Source of the DNA: Terana coerulea
Lineage: Eukaryota > Basidiomycota > Agaricomycetes > Polyporales > Phanerochaetaceae
DNA length: 14,690 nucleotides
Direction: 5' to 3'
Assembly: GCA_024811115.1 (NCBI GenBank)
Contig: JAKOGH010000967.1
Span: forward strand, 1-14,690
Position 1 is the first letter of the stretch. Each line of letters begins with the position of its first letter. The notes under the pieces are model-generated. The model did no database searches. It saw only the letters and a program-made list of their open reading frames with translations, and was not told where the DNA came from. Positions 7,623-14,690 of the stretch are shown here, piece after piece. Made by a program: the position numbers and the translations under genes.

Positions 7623-8255
7623 GGCAATATAAACACACATAGCACTGCTGTCATTGTCACTTTGTCTCCTAAGCAGCAGGCTTATCGACAGTGCCACTTT
7701 CCCCTCAGCATGGCACAACTGCCATAGAAAGTAGATGCAGATGAGTCTTCCTTTACCATGGTTGTGTGTGAATGTGAATTCATCTGTCGCATGTGACCAA
7801 CCATCCACTGTGCTGGCAGGTCCCCTGGTCCTCTGAGGTGCTACTGGCTGGCCTCTGTCTATCCCTCGACATCCTCCTGGCTTTAGCAACTCTGACCATC
7901 TGATATCTTGGGGTCGACGCTGGCTATCGTGCCGCTGTCATGGCACTCATTCACTCGAATCAGGCACTGAGCCTTGAGACTCTTGGTGATGACAGAGTAG
8001 TGCCCTATTAAAGACTTGAGCTTGGTCATGGCACCTCGCGCCTGCCCTGATGTACTCCTGGTCTAAGAGCGTGTCTAATGAGGCCTACGTATTAGGGCGT
8101 TGCTATTGGAATTTATTGTTTCACCATGCATGACACTCTTCCATTTCTTCTTTCCTTTCCTAAACACTGCACTGGTTGCCAAGCACCTGATGTAATCCTA
8201 TACAGTAGCTCAGTCAGCCACCTCGCACACCAGCTCGTTGGCTCCATTCTCAGTG
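7623..8255. other. No gene recognised
   Basis: No supported reading frame. The string ATGGCAC recurs (near 7709, 7940, 8029 and, just beyond, 8490), but the flanks do not align well enough to call a repeat family. Confidence 0.45.
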
Positions 8256-8291
8256 CCTCAGTTCTTCTCCGCACGGAGATGAGAACTGAGG
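8256..8291. repeat. Near-perfect palindrome (strong hairpin)
   Basis: CCTCAGTTCT (8256-8265) pairs with AGAACTGAGG (8282-8291). Inside it TCTCCG (8266-8271) pairs with CGGAGA (8274-8279). Only a two-base bulge (8280-8281) and a two-base centre (8272-8273) are left over. A diverged second version lies at 8383-8412. Confidence 0.7.
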
Positions 8292-8342
8292 TACGTTAGC
8301 TTCTTTGATAGACACTGTAGACCGTTTGCTGATGCGCTCGTA

Positions 8343-8443
8343 GCACTCTCGTTTTATTTCTGTCTGCTTAGGTTCACAACATAGTTCTTCTCCACACACG
8401 AGACAGAGAACTGAGCACTCTCATTTTATTTCTGTCTGCGTAG
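8343..8443 (+). repeat. Pair of 29-bp direct repeats
   Basis: 8343-8371 and 8415-8443 match at 27 of 29 positions (core TTTTATTTCTGTCTGC) with a 72-bp offset. Between them, 8383-8412 repeats the AGTTCTTCTCC...AGAACT layout of the 8256 palindrome. The whole 8256-8443 block is therefore a small, locally duplicated repeat unit of unknown origin. Confidence 0.7.
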
Positions 8444-8491
8444 CTGCGAGCCTAGTCTCTCGACACATTTGAAAAGTTGCCACCACCATCA

Positions 8492-10160
8492 TGGCACCTT
8501 GAGTTGATCAGAGACTTGCCTTGAGACATCTAGAATGGCAAGGTCAGTGTTCAACCCTTGGGGCTCTCTTTGACTATGAGTATTTCTCAATCCGAGAGCG
8601 TGTCCATTGTCCCTGGTCAATGTAATGGGCATAGCCACTGTTGTTGTTGCCTTTCCCGCCTTCATCAACCAGAGACTTGCCTCAGATCTCATGGCAACGC
8701 TGTGGAGAAGCCCAGCTTGGGATTCAGGCATTCCACCTCGATGGATTCTTGGTTCAAGCACGTGTCCGTCACTATATTAGAGCTGATACAGCAAGTGCAT
8801 CTGCCACTGTTAAGCTTTTTGCCATTGTTGACAGAGAATTGCTTAAAACCTCTTGGTGGCTGACACTTGTGGTTCAGTTGTGTGCTGAGTACTATTCTCG
8901 GTATGCCTGAGCCCTACAGCCTCTGTTTCAGACTGCATCTGCATGTATGGAATAGAGACTGGTGGGCAGTTAGAGCTCCAGACCCTTAAAGCAGAGTTTC
9001 TGGGACTCACACAGGGAATCCTCTGAAGCTTTGGCTGCTCGTTCAGAGAGGGCAAGTATCTTACGGATGCTTGTCCTGGTGCGAACCTTTCTGTAGTTCT
9101 CGGGATAAGTATATCTTGTGATGGCCTGTGATGAGCCAATCTCAAGGGGAAACTAATGTGTGCCTTAAAAGTTCTCAAGCCTCGGCTGTTTCAAGCACTT
9201 GCATGTTGGAGTGTTTTACACATTTTCTTCGATATGGACTGTTTGTACGCAGACATAGGTCATATGTATTCTCAAAGTAGTACAGCTTAATGTCCACCCA
9301 AGTATATTACACAGGTTGCGCTAAATGTGATGTGTGATGCTCAGGGGACTGTAGAAAAAATTCTTACCCAATGGTCCTTTTTTAGATGAGCTGTCAGACC
9401 CTCCTCTCCTTCTCCCTCCTCTCTAAAGAGGAAGGTGCATGGGAACCTCTTGCCATTGTGATACATTAAGCGCCTGTTTACTACACTCGCACTTTGCTTC
9501 AATTGCATTATTCCTAATGTTTGATATGTTGCTTATATCACTACAAATGCTTGCTACACAGGGACCTGGTGCAATGGCAGGGATATGAGATTGCTTTAAT
9601 TCCATGTCAACCATTTTGTTGGAGGATAGTGTGCAAAATCTGTCTGATCATATTCTTTTGAAGCCCAGATCATATTCAGAGTGAAATCATAAGACTCTTA
9701 TCTTTGATAAGATGAGAGTAAGTGTGCGCTCCAACCCTGCCTCATGCAGCTGCTGGCACAACACTGGCATAGCATTGGCTGCCCAGGCTGGATCTGCTCA
9801 CAAACATGATCAGATGGATTCCAGACACAATGCTGTAAATGCAGCCCAAAATCTGGAATCCCTCCTCAATAGCGCAACAATCTGAAAGATTTTGAATTTC
9901 AGCCTTCTGGCCGGTTGCCTGTATAGTGTAGTATGCTAATAAAAAACATTGTGAAGATATCCTTTCCCAAACAGAATTGACTAGCAGCTGTGAAGAGCAA
10001 ATATTAATTAAATCTCAAAGTTAGGTAGAGTACAACATCACTTCTGGCTTGTAAGTAGAGTTTTGGAGTACACATTCCTTCCAAAATTACCATCTGAAGT
10101 CTCAACAAAGGTATTTGATACTTTGAAAATTTCTGTAAGGGCCCGAGACCCCCTTCCCCT
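8492..10160. other. No gene recognised
   Basis: Several frames of 60-110 codons exist on both strands, but they overlap one another, mostly lack an ATG, and show no family motif. An imperfect repeat of CAGAGACTTGCCT occurs at about 8509 and 8670. The stretch is probably eroded repeat or intergenic DNA. Confidence 0.45.
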
Positions 10161-10199
10161 CTACCATGTTGGGCGCTTTGTCGGAAATTCCATATTTGG

Positions 10200-10325
10200 C
10201 TCATGAGCAGGCCGCCCGAGACGCCTCGGCATCTGCCTCACGGCCTCGCACGCCTGCAGATGATCGCAGCGGCCGAGAGCGGCGCCTGGCTCGAGTGGCT
10301 CGCGATGGCCTCAGGAGACCTGCAT
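10200..10325. other. GC-rich island
   Basis: A sharply GC-rich block rich in CTCG/GGCC words sits in AT-richer surroundings. It resembles the block at 10985-11090 and parts of the 709-939 insert in style, but no alignable repeat was found. No coding call is made. Confidence 0.4.
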
Positions 10326-10468
10326 GCTTCCTCATGACCATCAAAGTGCGGTAGAGGATGCTTCAGTCAGCGGACTATGTATGTATAATCGAATCGCTTT
10401 TTCAACATTAAAAGTAGCATTAAGCATTTTTAACATGTAATTTGCAAAGTGAAGTTGTGGACAAATGG

Positions 10469-10864
10469 TCAGTGTAGTGAGCTTGCACCACAATCTATAT
10501 TTGCTGGTTGATGAAGTGCTTCAAGCTTAACTGCTTCATCATCCAATATATACACCCCATCACTAGCAACGGAGTAGGACTCAGAAGTCCGCAAGGAGTG
10601 AGCACAGTGTAACTTTGCAGTTGCTGGAGAAATAAGTGTGTAATAAATGTATATGGTATCACATGTATCCATAGCTGCCCTGGCGCAGGTGGTTTTGGTG
10701 ACAATAGTAGTGCATTTCACGCCGCTGGTTGTTGGGTCAGTGTTGTAGTTCAACTCCGTAGTACACTCATCAGTAAGTCAATATTCAGTAATTGCGGTAA
10801 CAACATAACGAAATGATGAGATAACTACAAAATCTAAATGAAGCGAAGCAGTAACAAGCGGCAT
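10469..10864 (-). CDS. Tentative two-exon small cysteine-containing protein
   Basis: On the minus strand an ATG at 10864 opens a 12-codon exon (MPLVTASLHLDF, to 10829). A possible 63-nt intron (10766-10828; GTAGTT donor, TTACTGATGAG end) rejoins in phase 0 to a 98-codon exon (10765-10469) that begins CTTELNYNTDPTTSGVKC and ends DCGASSLH before the stop. The product would be about 110 residues with six cysteines. There is no recognisable family, the hydrophobic start is too short for a clear signal peptide, and the donor is weak. An acceptor-like CTTAC..TTTTCAG just before the ATG could mean more exons upstream. It could also be a chance open frame. Confidence 0.2.
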
Positions 10865-10984
10865 GACACTGAAAATGTAAGTAAGCAAATTGTGATTGAA
10901 GCAACTACTACAGTAACAGTGATAAGACAGCCAGTGTAAGGTTGCTAAACAAGCTTTTGGCCGTCGCCCGTTATCTGATGATAG

Positions 10985-11090
10985 GCGCCCGTGATCATGG
11001 GCGGCTCGAGATGCGCTCATGACTGATTTCGCCTCGCTCGTGAGCCCGGTTCTGGCTCAGGGCCTCACGAGCGCTCACGGCTGCTCGGGA
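10985..11090. other. GC-rich island
   Basis: A GC-rich block with repeated GCTCACG/CTCGTGAG words precedes the DUF6535 gene's 3' end. A 12-mer (CGTGAGCGCTCG) is shared in inverse orientation with the insert at 709-939 (about 872-883). Nothing further can be supported. Confidence 0.35.
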
Positions 11091-11139
11091 GTCTCCGAAT
11101 ATTTTTCCGACATTAGCCTGTGCAATCCCCTTGGTGATG

Positions 11140-13578
11140 CTAAGTCTCTGCTTGCGACACGGTGTTGTTCAGAGCTTCAGAGCAGTGGGCCGGGTCCCGA
11201 GTGGTGCCTAAGAGCTTCGATATGAGTTCGACATCCGGTTCACCGAGCAAGCCGGTCGCGGCACAGTCTTCCAGGGCGTCTAGGAGCTGATGATATGCAG
11301 GGTTTCGGTCCAGCCACTGTGCAGCGACATTCCGCGTCTGGCGGAACCACATGCTGCCGAGCCATGGATGTCGGTCCAGGAAACATCCGCCGTTCTTCAG
11401 CTTCTGCGAGACTGCGTATCGCGCCGCTGCCTCCATCTTTTGCAGAATCGCGTCCGTGGACGTCGGCGAGTCGGGGGCGTTGGCGTGATGCATGAGGAGC
11501 CACTCATTCGTGAGGACGGTGAAGATGTGCAAGTCCTCGAGGCCGCAATGTGTTATATCGCGGTAAAAGTACCTGAGAATGAGTGATGTGTAGTCAGTGA
11601 GGGCCATCCGTTGTCCAGAAATTACAGCTGTGCATAGTCAACAATCAGGGAAAGCAGTTCACGGATAATCAAATAGCTAGTCCACTTACCAAGGTGGCCT
11701 TCATCGTCTATCTCAACCTTCGCAATTCGACAGGCCAGTACAAGCGCCGATGACCGCAGACCAGGCAGTTCGGCTTCAAGCAAATCCTTAGTTGGGCCTT
11801 CGCTGAGCAGATCACGCACTCCGTCGAGATGCCAGTCTGTGACGTTCGTAGAGCGAGTGGTGAAGACGCTACCCAGCGTACAGAGCAGCTCAATGACTCG
11901 TCGGCCGAACGCTGACCCGTGACTTGCACTGTTGGTATCGTTGAATAGGGTCGGCAAGTCGCCGACTGCTGCTCTGAGGTCCGCAGCGATGAGGTAGCCG
12001 AGGACCGAAGCATGCTCGAGAGGAATCTTCAAGTTGAACCCGTCGAACTGGAACCGTTGTCTGATTCTCGAAACGTGCCACTGTTTCCCGAAGCCTTCGA
12101 CGTCCTGACTTGCCCACATGGCGCGGATGCTCTGGCGAACCGTGTTGACGACAAGGTGGATGTCGTTCGGCGGCTGAAGCGTACGATCTGGTGGTAGCAG
12201 TTCATCCCACTGAAGAGAGCGCAGTATGCACCAGTCCGTGACGTTTTTGACCCCTTGCGTCTGTGCGTGGTCAGGTAACTTGACGTGAATGCTTTCCATA
12301 CTGCGAGCAATGTTGGCGTGCACCCTCATATCCTGGGAAGCTCTGTGGACCCACGAAAGTGCGCGGAAGAGAGGTGCCGTCTCGGTGACATCCTGAAGGG
12401 CTGAGATAACAGTTGAATGGAGGATATGGGTAGGGCGCGGCTGAGAGATAAAAGCGCCGTCTTCATTCAGGCCTACTTGCTCTTGAGCGAGAGCATGCTC
12501 CATTGCATGTCGTGCAGCCGGTGCGGGCTCCTGCCAATGATAATCATGCACGATGCGTATATTCCGCTGGTCGCGCTGCCTCCAGTTTCTCGGTCTCGAG
12601 GGCCACCGCACGTCGACCAAAGGATGCCGAAAGAGTCGATAGCGCGCGTTCTTGGCGTATTCTCTGCAGAGCTGCCAGCAGAATAAGGCGCAGTCGTAGA
12701 GAAGGTATGACAGTGTAACGCATGCCCACGCCGTTGGGGACTTGTACGGACACCGTCGACAGAACACCGGAAGGACTGTAAACGCACACACAACTCCCAA
12801 CAGAAGGGCTACCATTACAGTCACGGCAGTCGCCACCACCGCATCGAGGGTCCACAGCAGGATGACAATCCCAACCAGGAAGAATATCATAGCGACCTCC
12901 AATAGTGCAGGGATAGACATGATCGTCGCGGCAACGTGCCAAGCCTCCCAGTCTTCAAAGAGGATTTGACGAACAAGGACATTCTCCCGCGCGGTGTCCA
13001 ATGTCGAGCACCACTGCATGTATTCGCGAAGCCACTGCTTTGCGAGGATGCCGAAGAGGGCGGCGGCCAGGCTCAGGACCAGGCTCATGAAGAAAAGAAC
13101 GTTGATCCATCGTGCAGAGGTAGCAGGGGTGAAGGTGGTAGAGGAGTCGAGTGAACTGTTGGGGCTCGCTGGACGAAATGTCGACGTGCCTAGGTGAGAG
13201 GAGATGCCAGCGAGAAGGTCGTTCGTGATCTGAGCTTGATCTTCTTGGAGCATGGGGAATGTTTCGACAACAAAGGCGGTAAGCACGGCGGAAACAGACC
13301 AGCCTTTATTCCGTTTGTTGCGTTTGAATGTCATTCGACTAATATGAGGGCAATAAGGGACTCACAAAGACGAGTAGCGTATCAATGTCATCAGCATAAT
13401 CCTTCACCATTCCTGAGTCGTGACTATGAAGGTACTCCTGGATAGCAGCCCACCCAGTTGAAGCCTTTGCCGGCACATGCTACGACTTCTACTTTAGGCT
13501 CTGTTTATCGGGAATTTTGAGACGACTTACAGAGCTTGGGTAAGATTGCTTCTCATGCTTGCCTTCCAGATTTGCCAT
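11140..13578 (-). CDS. DUF6535-type multi-pass membrane protein
   Basis: There are four exons on the minus strand: 13578-13531, 13479-13366, 13303-11690 and 11627-11140 (TAG). The start is ATG at 13578 (MANLEGKHEKQSYPSS). Exon 2 carries GWAAIQEYLHSHDSGMVKDY and DDIDTLLVF. Exon 3 continues as the first membrane segment (AGLF, then SAVLTAFVVE), then INVLFFMSLVLSLAAALFGI, LAKQWLREYMQW and two more long hydrophobic segments, followed by a large hydrophilic C-terminal half. This is the N-terminal layout of the Agaricomycete DUF6535 family, whose function is unknown. The expected product is 754 residues. AGLF and SAVLTAF lie in different frames, as if one T were missing from the T run at 13292-13294. 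Either the allele is frameshifted, this is a sequencing error, or a cryptic donor at 13361 (see findings) restores frame. Confidence 0.85.
11628..11689 (-). other. DUF6535 gene intron 3 (62 nt)
   Basis: GTAAGT donor, CTGAT-type branch sequence and CACAG acceptor. Removal joins ..DDEGHL to AVISGQRMALTDYT in phase 1. Without it exon 3 would run into a stop at 11622. Confidence 0.85.
13304..13365 (-). other. DUF6535 gene intron 2 (62 nt)
   Basis: GTGAGT donor directly after ..DTLLVF and AAAG acceptor directly before the codons for AGLF. The splice is phase 0 and rebuilds the conserved DIDTLLVFAGLF string, which supports these exact borders. Confidence 0.8.
13480..13530 (-). other. DUF6535 gene intron 1 (51 nt)
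   Basis: GTAAGT donor and CGTAG acceptor, phase 0. In-frame stops between 13480 and 13500 make an intron necessary upstream of exon 2. Confidence 0.7.
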
Positions 13579-14690
13579 GGAGGCCAGAACTTCCGGTACG
13601 TTATTAAGCAATTATTATTAAGTCCCACAAGAGCCTGTAGGCCTGGAAGTCGGAGCAAGTGGGCGTTGAAGACGAAGATTCATGATGAAGTTACGCAGGA
13701 GGTCGTCCTGCAGAGTGCAAAGCCAGAGAGCGCCGCGCGGCCATCAAAGCGTCGCTTATGGGCAGTAGTATCTTCTATTTCTGATCGCCGCTCACGGCCA
13801 CGCTGCACCGCCGGCGCTACGGAACGTCGCTCTCGACGACGCTGTCGGAACTGGAAGCGTTGGACATCGGCATGCCGCATGCGCAGCGGTCGGTCTCAAA
13901 CCTCTGACTTTGCAGTCTCCGTTTGCTGTTTAGTCGTTCTCGAAGATCCCGAAAATGCTGTGGAGAAGCTCATTTACCTTTACTACCTTCGACTCAAGAC
14001 TCGCCGTTTAGAAGCTAATAATCGCGATTCACTGATCACCTGCCAGTGTGACCTTGTACGTGCATATGTTTCGTCGGGTTTGAGAACCCAGTACTTACCA
14101 ATGTTACCATCAGCACCAGTCAAAGAAGTGGCGGACAGTTTCGGATCTCAGCTCGCGGACGTTATGTAAGTTCTACCATTTGCGCTTCACTGTGAGAAAT
14201 ACTTATTAAGCTCTCAAACTGTGCCTAGAGCGAGACGCTGTCTGTGTGTCCCCAAGGAGCGTTCTACGTACTCTAGGCCGTATCATGAGGACATGAGAGC
14301 CTGCGTGGTCGCGTATCTTCCCAAACTATCCATATCAACAGAGCACCAAGCAAAGAACGGAGCAGTCATGACACCGATGCGCGGCACGGACCACACATTT
14401 CGCCTGCTGTCGCAGTCAGGGGCTGGCCTGCGGACACGACTGCGTTATAGGGCTCGGAGAAGTCGTCGCACACCGACATCAATGCATATCGCATGTTTCG
14501 TCTCCATCATTCGGCGCGAGCTTTCAGCAAGCAAATCACCGTTGATCAACGTCGATCCATTGGGCGGCCTTTGGTGGCGTCAGCATGATCTGCCATAATA
14601 CGCGCACGTACCTGGAAAACACCGCGCCGTATTTAACAGTGAGTTGTTCGGCGACAATCGCGCTCTGTGGCTCACGACTTCCGACTCTCG
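13579..14690. other. GC-richer flank, gene-like signals, no assignable gene
   Basis: On the plus strand an acceptor-like CTCTGACTTTGCAG ends at about 13917. A frame follows with PENAVEKLIYLYYLRLKTRR (about 13945-14005) and reaches a GTAAGT at 14167. A further acceptor-like GTGCCTAG ends at about 14229, and a frame runs on to 14598. On the minus strand from the right edge, SAIVAEQLTVKYGAVFS reaches a CAG|GTACGT donor near 14611. A possible acceptor (CCAAAG, about 44 nt on) leads into a further open stretch. The two readings overlap and neither gives a known family. Promoter elements of the DUF6535 gene should also lie here, but no TATA box is obvious. Confidence 0.3.

Noticed and set aside
7485..7889. 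134-residue minus-strand frame with a poly-Val run
   Set aside because: It is the antisense of the (ACC)n tract and CT-rich sequence. It is low complexity with no family motif.
8843..9178. 111-residue minus-strand frame
   Set aside because: It opens with TTG rather than ATG, has no motif, and has no splice context that would make it a eukaryotic gene.
11890..13197. Many 60-130 residue frames on both strands
   Set aside because: They are shadows of the long, GC-rich DUF6535 exon 3.
1..14690. tRNA, rRNA, CRISPR array or bacterial operon features
   Set aside because: No convincing B-box or cloverleaf, no regularly spaced repeat array and no ribosome-binding-site-led gene string was found. The gene structure is eukaryotic.

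Overview
The window looks like nuclear DNA of a basidiomycete mushroom-forming fungus (Agaricomycetes, possibly a polypore). The evidence is 50-70 nt introns with fungal GT..AG signals, a DUF6535 membrane-protein gene (a family I know almost only from Agaricomycetes), a chromodomain-type Ty3/gypsy retrotransposon and the ruin of a small secreted cysteine-rich protein gene. All identifications rest on motifs recognised by eye; no database search was run.

Layout. Positions 1-~3340 hold the decayed 3' half of a Ty3/gypsy (Tf-like chromovirus) element: RT end, RNase H, integrase, chromodomain, polypurine tract and the start of a 3' LTR. The pol region is split at 548-1356 by a solo LTR of a different family (copy A, minus orientation, 553-1351, target duplication CGTRA). 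Copy A itself carries a 231-bp LTR-like insertion (709-939, target duplication TGTAG). Positions 3611-3717 hold a short fragment resembling the HxxHC motif of UstYa/DUF3328 proteins.

Positions 4878-5936 contain a broken gene for a secreted cysteine-rich protein of about 98 residues. A TATA box, a leader intron, a hydrophobic signal peptide, six cysteines and a clean C-terminus are visible. A second copy of the same solo LTR (copy B, plus orientation, 5128-5689, duplication CAACT) sits in a codon of this gene, and there is also a one-base frameshift. Copies A and B are about 95% identical by hand alignment, and B provides the empty site that proves the insertion in A.

Positions 5937-11139 are mostly anonymous, gene-poor DNA. 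They hold a near-perfect palindrome with accompanying repeats at 8256-8443, an 11-bp inverted repeat, an (ACC)n tract, one 180-codon frame with a single stop, and a weak two-exon gene candidate at 10469-10864.

Positions 11140-13578 (minus strand) carry the one convincing gene, a four-exon DUF6535-type membrane protein. It has an apparent one-base deletion in a T run inside the first membrane segment, and a cryptic splice donor could bypass this. Positions 13579-14690 are GC-richer and show splice-like signals on both strands, but no gene could be assigned.

The genes do not form a pathway. The window reads as a transposon-eroded accessory region beside one member of a fungal membrane-protein family. 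I found no convincing new multi-gene system.
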